DNA of 64,000 nt from positions 41,252,001 to 41,316,000 of the forward strand of contig JAWZYU010000005.1 in assembly GCA_038380435.1 (NCBI GenBank). The letters are read 5' to 3'. The DNA is from Ryuthela nishihirai (taxonomy: Eukaryota; Arthropoda; Arachnida; Araneae; Heptathelidae). The notes beneath the pieces are model-generated. The model made no database searches, was not told the DNA's origin, and saw only the letters and a program-made list of their open reading frames with translations. Position numbers and translations under genes: made by a program. The stretch's first letter is position 1, and each line of letters opens with the position of its first letter. Positions 34,983 to 47,495 of the stretch are shown here, one piece after another.

Positions 34983-36181
34983 ATATATTGCAAACCCATT
35001 GTCTTCAGAGTGGTTCCTTGACCTTAGGAAACAGGTCAAAGTTACAAGGGCTTTTGTCTGGGAAGTATGATGGATGTTCCAAAGTTTCACATCACCACCT
35101 TGCCAATAGCTCCTTCACAGGTTGGGCCACTTGACAGCAGACATTGTTGCGAATAAGAACTGATCTTATATACCCCTGTGATGAAGTATTGATGCTTTCA
35201 TCATATAGCCAGACACAGAGGCTGCACAAGAAGAAAACTTAGATAGTACTCAGCATTCACAGTTTGGCCCTGGGGCAGTGCATGGTGAAGGAGAATGCCA
35301 TCAATGTTGTAAGTGACAATTAGCAGCACTTTCACATTGTTGGATTCTTGCCACAATTTTTTCTGGTGTGGAGCCCTTAATGGTTGCCACTCATTGAACT
35401 ACCATCTCAGTTTCAACTCTTATTTTGTCGACAGTTCATGTCTAAACAAATATGTAACAAAGAAATGCACTATCCTCATTGTGTAGCCCCCTCAGTGTGA
35501 GCGCCTGTACGCGGTGAGGGGGACCACCCTGTGAAGGTTCCGCTGGCTCGGTTACCTTCGCAGGGTCCTAAACGCTCGCCTGCGTGTTTGCCGTGCGCGG
35601 AGACCTGTGTCCTGGGAAAGGAGGATCCTGGTAGTTGCTCGGGGGTCCCCGTCTTCTCTCCTCAGCTCATGACTGGCATGGTCCCCATTGGCTGTCTTGC
35701 CATTGGGGAGCCTGTCCGTCGCGGGGCTGGGCAGCGGATTCCGGGGCCTCTGCTATACACTGCTTTGGCCTCTGCTTCCGGCAAACGGGAGCTCCTGGGG
35801 TGGCCCCCCCAGGAGCAATCGGCTGGTGGGCAGGTCCTGCTAGGGTCAACTGTGCAGAGCGGTGAGTAACCTTGCCCACGGTCCGGGTACAGGTTTACAA
35901 GTTTCCTCACAGATTATTTTCCTTTTGTAGTTATCCTTTCTTTGTGCGGCCAGTTTGGCCAGTCACAATTTTCTTATTTTACGCTTTGTTTCATTTGTGT
36001 AGAACGTTTTTGTTCTGCACATTTCTCTTTTTATTTTCCTTCTATTTATTTGTGAGGGCTTGGCTCACTGTCTGTGTGGGTATAGTGCCTGCGTAGCCCT
36101 GGCGCCGGACTGGGCGTCCCCTTGTTGGGCTCCGTGGAGGGTGGGGACAGCGGGCACTGAACCACACAAAACCAAACGTGA

Positions 36182-37456
36182 GTGAATGATGAAAATGCGG
36201 TCACCACCAACAAGAGGGCTCGACATGAACCCCCGTCTTCGTCCTTGTCTCCGTTATCTCTGCCGTCATCTTCTGTGTCTGTGTCTTCGTTCCCAAAGTT
36301 CCTGATCATCCACTCCACGGGTGATCAGGTGCTTGGGGACATGTCCCCTTTTTTCGTCAACAAAGGTTTAAAAGGTCTTGCGGGAGAGCCGAAATCTGTC
36401 AAGCGCTTACGATCTGGTGACTTGCAGGTTGAGACCGCTTGTTCAAAACACTCTGAACTACTGAAAGTAAAAGATATTGGTGGGGTGGCTGTCGAAGTCA
36501 CTCCCCATAAAACTTTGAATTCCTCTCGGGGTGTGATCACCAAGTGGGGCCTTCTCAAAGTCACTGAGGAGAAAATCCTCTCGGAGCTCACACCTCAAGG
36601 AGTAATAGCGGTCCACCGGGTTCCGACACGCCGTGATGGGAAATTGACACCCACCAGGGTGTTGATTGTGACATTTAACACGCCACGCCTGCCTTCTTCC
36701 ATCAAGGCAGGTTACTTACATTGTGAGGTTCAGCCGTATATCCCAAACCCTCTGCGCTGTTTTCAGTGTCAGATATACAGTCATGCCCGCACAGCATGCA
36801 GGGGCAAGCCAACCTGTGCTTGCTCTGGCAGTAAGGATCATCTCGATCCTGACTGCACAGCAGAAAAGGCATGCTGTGTGAACTGTAGTGGCGAACATCC
36901 GGCGTACTCCCGTGACTGTCCGAAGTGGAAGGAGGAAAAGGAGGTACAACGCCTCAAAATCATGAACAACATCTCGTATGCTGAAGCGAGAAAGCTTGCT
37001 GCACTGCCCGCCCCACCTGGCAAGGTTTCCTATGCCAGTGCAGTCATTGGAAAGCCCATCGTTCCAATGACTTCGGTTGCGGTGCAGACTGACATCAGTG
37101 TACCACCTACTGAGTCTTTCTCGCCAGCTGCGAAGTACCTCCTCACGCAGGCGAGACTGAGGGTGGTGTCGACTTCGACATCAACCCCGGTTTCCATTCC
37201 TGCAGTTCAGCCTTCCACCTCCACCGGAAGGCCTCCTCCTTCCCGTCCTCAGACAGCAAGACCTTCCAAACCAAAGGGGCCCCCTCCGGGGCCTAAAAAG
37301 AAACTCATTACTCCTCCTCAAAGGGCGGTTACCAATCCGTGCCCCTCGGACGATTCTGAGGACATGGATACCGACCGCCCCCTATTCACTAAACCGTCCT
37401 CTGCGGCGGTTAAGTTGAATAGGAATTCATCATCCGCCCACTCTTCTAAGTCCTGA
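36182..37456 (+). CDS. Jockey gag-like nucleic-acid-binding protein (ORF1)
   Basis: An open frame of up to 424 codons. The central part has three cysteine-rich knuckles: CFQCQIYSHARTAC, CACSGSKDHLDPDC and CCVNCSGEHPAYSRDC, as in Jockey gag proteins, which bind element RNA and carry it to the nucleus. The N-terminal region includes PKFLIIHSTGDQVLG and the C-terminal third is rich in Pro and Ser. The frame is uninterrupted, but its start is unclear: the first codon at 36182 is GTG, nearby ATGs are in other frames, and the first in-frame Met is about 54 codons in. The start ATG may therefore be lost. It ends one base before the pol ATG. Confidence 0.85.
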   Translation: MNDENAVTTNKRARHEPPSSSLSPLSLPSSSVSVSSFPKFLIIHSTGDQVLGDMSPFFVNKGLKGLAGEPKSVKRLRSGDLQVETACSKHSELLKVKDIGGVAVEVTPHKTLNSSRGVITKWGLLKVTEEKILSELTPQGVIAVHRVPTRRDGKLTPTRVLIVTFNTPRLPSSIKAGYLHCEVQPYIPNPLRCFQCQIYSHARTACRGKPTCACSGSKDHLDPDCTAEKACCVNCSGEHPAYSRDCPKWKEEKEVQRLKIMNNISYAEARKLAALPAPPGKVSYASAVIGKPIVPMTSVAVQTDISVPPTESFSPAAKYLLTQARLRVVSTSTSTPVSIPAVQPSTSTGRPPPSRPQTARPSKPKGPPPGPKKKLITPPQRAVTNPCPSDDSEDMDTDRPLFTKPSSAAVKLNRNSSSAHSSKS

Positions 37457-37457
37457 G

Positions 37458-40400
37458 ATGGCCACACTCCTACAACGGAATTGTCATGGATTCCAGAGGA
37501 ATCTTGATGACATCAAGGCCCTCCTTCAGGCACACCAGCCCATCTGTGTGTGCCTGCAGGAGACATACTTGCAGCCAGTCGCAGATCCCACGATCCGGCA
37601 CTTTTCACTAGTTCGCCGGGACCGGGATGGAGATGGTCCAGCTCGCGGGGGTGTCGCCATCCTCGTGAGCAAACATTCTCCATTCCAGGTCGTACCCCTC
37701 ACCACCAACTTAGAGGCGGTAGCCATCCGTCTCTTCGTGGGGTTCTCGCTGACTGTCTGCTCTGTATATCTTCCACCTGGGAGCATCGTCTTCCAGGAAG
37801 ATCTTGATGATCTCGTCTCGCAGCTGCCGTCCCCCTTCCTCATTATGGGGGACCGCAACGGACACAGTCCACCTTGGGCAGTGCTGACACCAACAGGAGG
37901 GGCGGGGTCCTGGAGCAGTGGCTCCTGGATCCTTCTCTCTCCCTGTTGAACACCGGTGTCAGTACTTACTTTCACTCCCCAACCCGCACTTTCACTGCCA
38001 TTGACCTTACCATCTGCTCCTCCTCGATCCTTCCACTCTTTACATGGGAGGTCGAGGACAACCCGTATGGAAGCGATCACCTCCCCGTGGTGTGCACCAT
38101 TTCCCGTGGGGGGCCTTGCAGCCCTTCACGCGTCTCGCGGTGGAGGCTCGATCGGGCTGACTGGGGTGGTTTCGAGCTGCTCTCTGAGCTCGATGACCAC
38201 TCTGTTAGCCAGGAGCCCATCAATGTGGCAGTAGCGGAGATAACGGACTGTATCGTAGATGCAGCTGCATCAACCATTCCTCAAACTTCTACACGGTTTC
38301 CTCGCTTTCCGAAACCGTGGTGGAATCCAGATTGCACCGCAGCTCGTAAGGCTCAGAACAAGGCTTGGGGGGTGTTTTGGAGATATCCGACGACCCCCAA
38401 CCTCGAAAATTTCAAACGCGCCAGGGTGAAAGCTCGTTTCATCCGATGCCAGAGCCAGGAGGAATCTTGGATCAAGTATACATCTTCTATCACCCGCACG
38501 ACTAGTTCTAAGGTCGTGTGGGATAAAGTCCGGAAGATGAGTGGGAACTACACGTCCCACTCGTTATCGATCCTGGAGCACAATGGACAGGCAATTGCTG
38601 ATCCCAAAGCAATTGCCGACACTCTGGGGGAGTCATTCTCTTCCATCTCTTCGTCTTCCTCTTACTCCCCCGAGTTTCTGGCCCAGAAGGGCAGAGCGCT
38701 CTCCGCTGTCTTTCCACTCGAATGGCCTGGAGCCTTACAACAGGCCATTCACAGCGGAGGAGCTTCGCCTTGCTCTGCACTCTTCTCGTGCCTCTGCTGT
38801 AGGGCCGGACAATGTCCATTATGCCATGCTCCAACATCTCTCACCATCGAGTACGGATCGGCTGCTCCATCTCTTCAATCGCAATTTTCTCGAGGAACAG
38901 TTTCCGGACTCCTGGCGGGAGGCCATCGTCTTGGCCTTCCCCAAGCCAGGCAAAGATCCCAAGATTCCTTCCAATTATTGTCCCATCGCGTTGACGAGCT
39001 GCGTGTGCAAGGTGTTGGAAAGAATGGTAAATGCCAGACTCATCTGGTATTTAGAACATCACAACCTTCTTTCCAACACCCAGTGTGGCTTTCGCAGGCA
39101 ATGGTCAACTCTTGACCATCTGATACGCCTCGAATCGGCTATCAGAAATTCATTTTTACGTAGAGAGCACTTGGTGTCAATTTTCTTCGACATCGAAAAA
39201 GCGTACGACACGGCTTGGAGATTCGGCATTCTTCGTGACCTCCACAGCTTCGGCTTAAGAGGTCACATGCCGATCTTCATCTCCAACTTCTTATCGACAC
39301 GTTCTTTTCGTGTCCGTGTCGGTAACACTCTCTCGCGGCCATACCCCCAAGAATAGGGGGTGCCACAAGGCTGCGTTCTGAGTGTTACGCTTTTCGCTGT
39401 CAAGATTAATTCTATAACTAGACAACTTCATCAGTAGGCAATGCCCTTTATGTTGATGACTTTAGCATCTTTTGCTCATCGTCCAGCATGAGGGTCATTA
39501 AAAGACAACTGCAAATTGCCCTGAACAATCTTTCGGTTTGGGCGACGGCAAATGGGTTTCAGTTCTCCCCACAGAAGACCGCTTGTGTGCACTTTTGCCA
39601 CAAGCGTAATCTTCATCTGGATCCCGAGCTGCAGCTCGGGGGTAACATCATTCCAGTTGTGGCGGAGACCAAGTTTCTCGGTCTCATATTCGATCGGAAA
39701 TTGACCTTTTTACCACACATACGTCATCTCAGGTCCAAGTGCACGCGGGCATTGAACATCGTCAAGGTCCTCTCCTCCCTCTCTTGGGGGGCAGACCGAT
39801 GTTCTTTGCTCCGCCTGTACCGTGCACTTGTCCGATCGAAACTGGACTACCGATCCCAGGTGTACGACTCGGCCCGGGATTCGGTGGTGAAGGTGCTGGA
39901 CCCCCTCCATCATCAGGCTCTCCGTGTGTGTACGGGAGCCTTCCGCACCTCACCGGTCCAGAGTCTTTACGTTGAGACCGACGAACCTTCTTTATCTCTT
40001 CGCCGTCAGCAGTTGTCCCTACAATATGCATCTAAATTGCGATCCCTGCCTGGCCATCCCACTTGGGACTGTGTTTTCAGTCCAAAGTGGGAAATGCTTT
40101 ACACTAATCGGCCGACTGCCATTCGTCCATTTGGTTTGCATGTCCGAGGCTACCTCAGAGACATCAACACCAGTCTCGATAGCGTTGCACAGTCGACAGC
40201 TGAGCCACTTCCACCTTGGCTCGCTGTTTCCCCTTCCTGCGATTTTTCCCTGTGCAGGATGGGGAAGGCCTTTACACCTGACTGTGTGTACCGGCAACTC
40301 TTTGCCAGCCATCGTGCTGAGCACCCGGACTTCTTGCCTGTCTTTACAGATGGCTCGAAGTCCAGCACTTCGGTGGGATCAGCCATGGTCTGCTGTGATG

Positions 40401-41158
40401 TAATCATTGCAGACCAGATCCCACTGCAGTGTTCCATCTTCACTGCAGAGTTGCATGCTATCAGCCTCGCCTTGGACCACGTGGCGACTAAGCATCATCG
40501 TCGGTGTGTGCTTTACACCGACTCGCTTAGCTCACTACAGACTTTGATCTCGGTGAGGCATCGACCTCACCCTGTTCTTACTAAGATCCGCCAGCAGCTA
40601 CATCGTCTGGCAGCCACAACCACAATCCATTTCTGTTGGGTGCCCGGTCACGTCGGGATTAGGGGCAATGACTTGGCAGATGCTGCTGTCAAGTCAGCCA
40701 CCCCCCTGTCCGACTCTCCGTTGCCGGTTCCCTATCTGGATTTCCGGCAACGTTTTACCACCGAGCTCCGGGCACAGTGGCAGAGATCTTGGTCGGAACA
40801 GCTTACGAACAAGCTCTTTGAGATTAAACCTATCATCAAACCATGGCAGTCTTGTTACCGCAGGAATCGCAAGGAGGAAGTTGTACTTGCTCAGCTCCGC
40901 TTAGGTCACTCGTTTATTACTCATTCGTTTCTTTTACGGGCGGACGACGTACCTAAGTGCGAGTTTTGTGACACCATTTTAACTATTAAACATATTTTAG
41001 TCGAATGTCCGTGTTTTAATTTTGAACGTCAATGTTATTTTAACTTTCATAATTTTATGTCCGAGCCTCTTACACTCGGACATCTTTTATCTGATCATTG
41101 CATTTTATCTCCAGTTTTTACCTTTTTGAAATATTGTGGATATTTTAACCGAATCTGA
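37458..41158 (+). pseudogene. Jockey pol: endonuclease, reverse transcriptase, RNase H, lightly damaged
   Basis: Starts MATLLQRNCHGFQRN directly after gag. Endonuclease blocks: LQETYLQP, LIMGDRNGHSPPW, GSDHLPVV. RT: EAIVLAFPKPGKDPKIPSN, CGFRRQWSTLDHL, FFDIEKAYDTAW, YVDD at 39449-39460. RNase H: VFTDGSKSS, TAELHAISLAL, LYTDSLSSL, GNDLADAAV, followed by a C-terminal CEFCDTILTIKHILVEC knuckle. Lesions: a one-base deletion near 37878, a frameshift near 38700, TAG at 39354-39356 just before GVPQGCVLS, and a frameshift near 39433. The last 556 codons are open. Sequence quality around these few sites decides whether the copy is truly dead. Confidence 0.92.
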
Positions 41159-42050
41159 TTTTACCTTAATTTATGCATTATTTACCCCAGGTCTCTTACA
41201 CCTGGAATTATTTTATTTAATATTTCTACACTTGTTTTACTCTGTTCACATACACTTGTTTTCTGTTGTTTTACCACTTTACAATGTTGAAAATGTATTT
41301 TAACTTTTGGTTACGGGGTTCTATGTTTTTATCTTTTATATTGTCTTTTGTTTGCCGCATTATGGCCTTGTTGCCGATGCGCCATTAAACCCCAAACAAC
41401 CAACCAACCAATCATTGTGTAGCATTTATAAATTCACAGCACTAAAATTAAAACAAGTTTAATGCACGATTATGCTGTTTATAAGGGTGTGAGCTTAAAA
41501 GGAATCACATTACAAAAAGACTATTTCAAATAGTCAAGGTAAGAGTTGTTATACATGCTTATGACCGAGCTTAAGGAAATCTTTAACAAGTTGAAAGTTC
41601 CGAAGTAATTGTCATAACATTACCATTTGTTGAAGTAGTCCTGCTGGCTCAGCTGGTTGAATGAATTGACATAGCTTCTTCTGTGCTATCTTCTTCATTG
41701 ATGTTTTGCACAAATGCTGACGATTCACAGGTATTAACCACTGATGTATACGTGTGTTACACTCCAGATACCAGTCTGAAAGACTACGTTGATTCCACAG
41801 ATGTTAAGGTGGTTTGATAGTTGAATTTTCAGATAACAAACTTATTGATGTGGCACAAGATATGCTCAAGAAGCCTTTCCATAGTTAACGTCAGATGTAG
41901 TTTTGCTCCAGGTTTATTTTAAGTTTGCTTCAACAAACTCCTTAAACAAGCATATTTCAGTGCAAGTTCTAAAAACAAGGCCAAAGCACTAAACATTAAA
42001 ACGTTAAAAGTTGGGCCCACCTTTCCCACAAGCTAACAATCTAGCAACAT

Positions 42051-42083
42051 GTTTCTTCCTGGATGCGTGCAGAACTTCATCAG
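42051..42083 (-). ncRNA. Hammerhead-ribozyme-like core, left Penelope element
   Basis: On the minus strand CTGATGA, a 21-nt stem-loop (TTC-TG paired with CA-GAA around one bulged G), then GAAAC: 33 nt. Located in the 3' terminal repeat, as in the right arm and the other two Penelope copies. Confidence 0.6.
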
Positions 42084-42137
42084 GCAAAGTGATCATCAAA
42101 GTAATGGACATATATGAGAGTATCCCTTATCGGTGAG

Positions 42138-42501
42138 GGGAGGGGCGGGGGTGGCTCAGTCGGTAGGGCGCCAGGCTCGTAATCTGTAGTTCCCAGGTTC
42201 GAGTCCCAGCTGGGTCAGCGTTGAGATTTATCTCCGCAAAAACACCGATGGGCTTGGAAAGGCCGCCGTCCGTCGGATGGGACGTTAAGCCGTGGTCCCG
42301 TGTGCGGGAGAGCCATACCCTGTGCACGTTAAAGAACACGCTGGATGGCCTTGACGGGAGGCTACCATCTGTCTCCCAACAGCTGTTCCAGTGGGTCCCC
42401 TCTCCAAACATTCTCTGAGCCTTCGGGGTCCATGTGACCTGGCCATTTAGCCCATGGTGTGCAAAAAAAGTGCCGCTCAGAGGTAAAACAACCCAACCCA
42501 A
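42138..42501 (+). mobile_element. SINE family A, copy 5, full length, 14-bp duplication
   Basis: Near-consensus 364-bp copy: A box TGGCTCAGTCGGTAGGGCG, B box GGTTCGAGTCC, body, and AACAACCCAACCCAA tail. Flanked by CCCTTATCGGTGAG at 42124-42137 and 42502-42515. The matching place in the right Penelope arm (47441-47454) has the target once and no SINE. The head resembles tRNA with a CGT or, ancestrally, CAT anticodon loop. A short deletion follows CTCCGCAAAA. Confidence 0.95.
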
Positions 42502-42515
42502 CCCTTATCGGTGAG

Positions 42516-44848
42516 TTAACTAATTTGTTTGATGCTCGCGCAACAGGAGATTCCATGCCACAGGTAGAGGGGAGATGTCCATGTTGCACAAGGGTTTTTG
42601 TACAGATTGATAAAAAAAATTTCTGCCCGTTGTAATTGGAACTTATTAGATGGTGCCGTTATTGGTTTATAAGTTAAATTATTAAACTGTATTTGATTTT
42701 GTTTTATTGTTTGGGCTAGAGCAGTATTATCATTTCCTTTTTTAATATCGAATTGATGTTCCGACATATGTTGTTCATATGAGCGGAAAGTTTTACCAAT
42801 ATAAGTTTTCCCCCCAATATTCTATTCTCATCAGGTATTTCAATTTCATAAACACCCCCCGTTAGTTTTCATTTGTCTCTATCGTTTACAATTAAGTTCT
42901 TAATTGTATTATTAATCTTATGTGGCATATTTAGGTCATGTTTAGTAAGTATATTTTTAATTGTTTTAGATAGTCCAGGTATAAACGAAAAACTGTGTGT
43001 ATATTTAATTTTCTCTACAATTTGAGCGTGGTTTGGTTGAGATGTTTCCTGCATATTGTATTTCACTACTTTTTGTATTGATGCATTTTTCAGGATATCC
43101 AGCTATTCTTCCTATATTATATATAATACTTAACTCTTTATCTAATATGATTTTGTTGGGGGAGTATCTATATGCACGTAAAAAGTACGTTTTAGTATCA
43201 GATTTCTTATATTCCCGTGGATGCGCTGAATCATACGGGATGAGGTTCGGTATAAATGTGGGTTTTCTATACACAGCAGTGTTACATCTTCATTGATTGC
43301 ATTTGGATAAAATGTCCAGAAATGGTAATTCACCATTTTGTTCAATTAGTTTTTCAAGTTCTGCTACAGGATGTTGCCAAAAAAATTTAAAGTATCATCA
43401 ACATATCAGAGATAAAGTAATGGTTTATGTTGTATTTTCATAAGAGCAGTTTCTTCAACATACCTCATCACAACGTCGGCCATGAGTCCAGACAGAGGGG
43501 ATCCCATTGGGACGCCCTGTCTGAACTCATGTCTGCCCTGCAACAACAAACCAATTAGAGGAGGTAGCCAGGTCCAGGGTCTCATGTACGCTAAAGTACT
43601 GTTGTGCCGTGGGCCTGGCGACCTCCAACCACTTAGCTTTCAATCGCATCGTTGCATCCAACACAGGTGTGTTTGGATACAGCGATATGACGTCAAGTGA
43701 GTGGATGGTTGTTGTGTCGGTGATGCAGGTCTGCTGAATATGACCAATAGCATCATGACATGAAGTTAATGTATACTGTGTTGGTGGAAAAAATGGGCTA
43801 GAGAAATCAAATAATGCACGTTCCAACATATATGTTGGAGACTTGCATTTGTTAATCAAAGGTCTGAAGGGTTTATATTCTCTTTATGCATTTTAATCTT
43901 TACAAACATTTGAGGAATGTCTGGATATATAGGTGGTCTACATGCTCGGGCGATACTTTCAGGTAAGTGAGGGTCATTTTGCAAATCTGCCAGACACGTC
44001 AAAGTTTTAGGAATGGGGTCTTTATTTAATGGCTGACATCCTAACTCCTGTAATAATTGGGATATTTTAACATCATAATCGGATTTATTTAATATTATAA
44101 TTTGTTCTGTTTTATCAGCTAGTAAAATTTTTATATCAGAATTAGTTTTCAATTCATTTAAAATTTTAGTTCCTTTCATTATATTAGTTTTTTTCCTATT
44201 TTGAATTTCTTCTTGGTGTTTGATAGAATGGTATATATTAAATCTATGTTTATCTGTATCTAGTATAGGTATTTTGTTAATTGTTTGCTCTACTTGGGGT
44301 ATTAATTCAGTTACCTTAGGTATTAGTTCTGGATACGCATATTTCGCCCCCTTTTCTAATATTTGCATTTGATCGTTATTTAATGTTATTTTAGACATAT
44401 TAATAAATTTAGGTTTATTTTCATATGTATTTATGTCCTTAGTATTACCTACTATATTCTGTTTAATGCATAAGTCACTTAATTTTTTATTATATATTTT
44501 AGTGCTCCTTAAGGTTTCTCTTTCTATTTCATAATGGATGGTCTCTAATAATTGATTTAAATATATATAATCAATTTTAGTTACAAGTTTAAGATATTGT
44601 AAGTATGTTTGGGTTTCAAGAATATGGATTTTACGGCGAGTTTCTCTGATCACAGCTGTTAACATCTTGTTTTCAGCCATGGTCAGTATGGTATCTACAA
44701 AATTATTAAATTTACTCCTATTAATTTGTAAAAACTTTGGTATTACATAGTACTCTTTACAATTCATTAAGAATTTTAGTCTAAGTAATTTCCGATTTAG
44801 GGAGACTCTCATTTTGGTAAATTTCTTGGTCTCCTTTAATGAGGCCAT
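42516..44848 (-). pseudogene. Penelope-like RT/GIY-YIG protein, left arm
   Basis: Minus-strand frame with an intact N-terminal 330 codons (43856-44848: MASLKETKKFTKMRVSL, DIKILLADKTEQIIILNKSD, then IPQMFVKIKMHKEN), followed after a 2-bp insertion near 43872 by RT blocks (KCKSPTYMLERALFDF, LDVISLYPNTPVLDATM), the VPMGSPLSGLMA-equivalent at 43480-43520, a C/YVDD-like site near 43395, PFLDIL, then a GIY-YIG domain near 42530-42860 with KTYIGKTFRSYEQHMSEHQ. A stop at 43527-43529 and a 2-bp deletion just after it are shared with the right arm. Penelope-like proteins combine a telomerase-related RT with a GIY-YIG nuclease. Confidence 0.88.
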
Positions 44849-44883
44849 GCGTAGTATTTAATCGTACGCAATATCTGGCAATT

Positions 44884-45117
44884 ATAAATTCACAGCACTA
44901 AAATTAAAACAAGTTTAATGCACGATTATGCTGTTTATAAAGGAGTGAGCTTAAAAGCAATGACATTACGCAAGGACTATTTCAAAATACTCAAGGTAAG
45001 AGTTGTTATACATGCTTATGACCGAGCTTAAGGAAATCTTTAACAAGTTAAAAGTTCCGAAGTAATTGTCATAACATTACCATTTGTTGAAGCAGTCCCA
45101 CTGATGCAGCTGGTTGA
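44884..45117 (-). repeat. Partial Penelope terminal repeat (pLTR) at the palindrome centre
   Basis: A direct repeat of 41425-41680: AATTCACAGCACTAAAATT, ACGATTATGCTGTTTATAA and TGACCGAGCTTAAGGAAATC occur in both, in the same orientation. It lies upstream of the left element's reading frame, as expected for a partial upstream pLTR, and abuts the truncated start of the right element. Confidence 0.82.
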
Positions 45118-47436
45118 ATTGGAAATTACTTAGACTAAAATTCTTAATGAATTGTAAAAAGTAATATGTAATACCAAAGTTTTTGCAAATTAATAGGAGT
45201 AAATTTAATAATTTTGTAGATACCATACTGACCATGGCTGAAAACAAGATGTTAAGAGCTGTGTTCAGAGAAACTAGCCGTGAAATCTGTATACTTGAAA
45301 CTCAAACCTACTTACAATATCTTAAACTTGTATTTAAAATTGATTATATACATTTAAATCAATTATTAGGGACCATTCATTATCAAATAGAAAGAGAAAC
45401 CTTAAGGAGTACTAAAATACATAATAAAAAAATTAAGTAACGTATGCATTAAACAGAATATAGTAGGTAATACTAAGGACATAAATACATATGAAAATAA
45501 ACCTAAATTTATTAATATGTCTAAAATAACATTAAATAACCTAAATTTATTAATATGTCTAAAATAACATTAAATAACGATCAAATGCAAATATTAGAAA
45601 AGGGGACGAAACATGCGTATCCAAAACTAATACCTAAGATAACTGAATTAATACCCTAAGTAGAGCAAACAATTAACAAAATACCTATACTAGATAAAGA
45701 TAAAATAGATTTAAAATATACCATTCTATCAAACACCAAGAAGAAATTCAAAATAGGGAAAAAACTAATATAATGAAAGGAACTAAAATTTTAAATGAAT
45801 TGAAAACCAATTCTGATATAAAAATTTTACCAGCTGATAAAACAGAACAAATTGTAATATTAAATAAATCCGATTATGATGTTGAAATATCCCAATTATT
45901 ACAGGAATTAGGATGTCAGCCATTAAATAAAGACCCCATTCCTAAAACTTTGACGTGTCTGGCAGATTTGCAAAATGACCCTCACTTACCTGAAAGTATT
46001 CCCCGAGCATGTAGACCACCTATATATCCAGACATTCCTCAGATGTTTGTAAAGATCAAAATGCATAAAGAGAATAAACCCTTCAGACCTTTGATTAATA
46101 AATGCAAGTCTCCAACATATATGTTGGAACGTGCATTATTTGATTTCTTTAGCCCATTTTTTCCACCAACACAGTATACATTAACTTCATGTCATGATGC
46201 TATTGGTCATATTCAGCAGACCTGCATCACCGACACAACAACCATCCACTCACTTGACGTCGTATCGCTTATCCAAACACACCTGTGTTGGATGCAACGA
46301 TGCGATTGAAAGCTAAGTGGTTGGAGGTCGCCAGGCCCAGGGCACAACAGTACTTTAGCGTACATGAGACCCTGGACCTGGCTACCTCCTCTAATTGGTT
46401 TGTTGTTGCAGGGCAGACATGAGTTCAGACAGGGCGTCCCAATGGGATCCCCTCTGTCTGGACTCATGGCCGACATTGTGATGAGGTATGTTGAAGAAAC
46501 TGCTCTTATGAAAATACAACATAAACCATTACTTTATCTCCGATGTGTTGATGATACTTTAATTTTTTGGCAACACCCTGTAGCAGAACTTAAAAAACTA
46601 ATTGAACAAAATGGTGAAATACCATTTCTGGACATTTTAATCAAATGCAATCAATTAAGATGTAACACTGCTGTGTATAGAAAACCCACATTTATACCGA
46701 ACCTCATCCCATATGATTAAGCGTATCCATGGGAATATAAGAAATCTGCTATTAAAACATACTTTTCACGTGCATATAGATACTCCTCCAACAAAACCAT
46801 ATTAGATAAAGAGTTAAGTATTATATATAATATAGCAAGAATAGCTGGATATCCTGAAAAATGCATCAATAAAATACAAAAAGCAGTGAAATACAATATG
46901 CAGAAAACATCTCAACCAAACCACGCTCAAATTGTAGAGAATATTAAATATACGTACAGTTTTCCGTTTATACCTGGACTATCTAAAACAATTAAAAATA
47001 TAGTAACTAAATATGACCTAAATATGCCTCATAAGATTAATAATGCAATTAAGAACCTAATCGTAAATGATAGAGATAAACAAAAACCAACGGGGGTATT
47101 TATGAAATTGAAATACCTTATGAGAATAGAATATTGGGGGGGGGGAACTTTTATATTGGTAAAACTTTCCATTCATATGAACAACGTATGTCGGAACATC
47201 AATTGTATATTAAAAAAGGAAATGATAATACTGCTCTAGCCCAAACAACAAAACAAAATCATATACAGTTTAATAATTTAACTTATAAACCAATAATGGC
47301 ACCATCTAATAAGTTCCAATTACAATATGCAGAAAATTTTTTTATCAATCTGTACAAAGACCGCTTGTGCAACATAGATATCTCCCCTCTACCTGTGGCG
47401 TGGAATCTCCTGTTGCACGAGCATCAAACAAATTAG
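45118..47436 (+). pseudogene. Penelope-like RT/GIY-YIG protein, right arm, 5'-truncated
   Basis: Begins inside the N-terminal domain (equivalent to 44787 of the left arm). Blocks in order: FNNFVDTILTMAENKM, SDIKILPADKTEQIVILNKS (45773-46309), KPFRPLINKCKSPTYMLER, FRQGVPMGSPLSGLMADIV and VDDTLIFW (46364-46720), then GIY-YIG with YIGKTFHSYEQRMSEHQ and ISPLPVAWNLLLHEHQ (47134-47436). It has a duplicated 41-bp segment near 45510-45570, frameshifts after LDVVSL near 46270 and at a G tract near 47138, and the stop at 46420-46422 that the left arm also has. Confidence 0.88.
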
Positions 47437-47495
47437 TTAACTCACCGATAAGGGGATACTCTCATATATGTCCATTACTTTGATGATCACTTTGC

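Larger units (their letters stand above)
35488..41411 (+). mobile_element. Full-length Jockey-type LINE with 12-bp target duplication
   Basis: 5924 bp flanked by TCATTGTGTAGC at 35476-35487 and 41412-41423. A GC-rich leader of about 0.7 kb, which probably carries the internal promoter, is followed by gag, pol with endonuclease, RT and RNase H, and a 3' end GCGCCATTAAACCCC plus a CAAACAACCAACCAACC tail. It is GC-richer than its surroundings and the youngest large insertion in the window, since it interrupts the edge of a Penelope element. Pol has three frameshifts and one nonsense codon, so this copy is not autonomous. Other fragments of the family lie at 7214, 8045, 9766, 17622, 20690 and 23105. 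Confidence 0.95.

Noticed and set aside
35014..35480. Mariner relic as a separate short element from the one at 48160-48732
   Set aside because: Matching inverted ends at 34437 and 48732 and the continued reading order make one interrupted element simpler.
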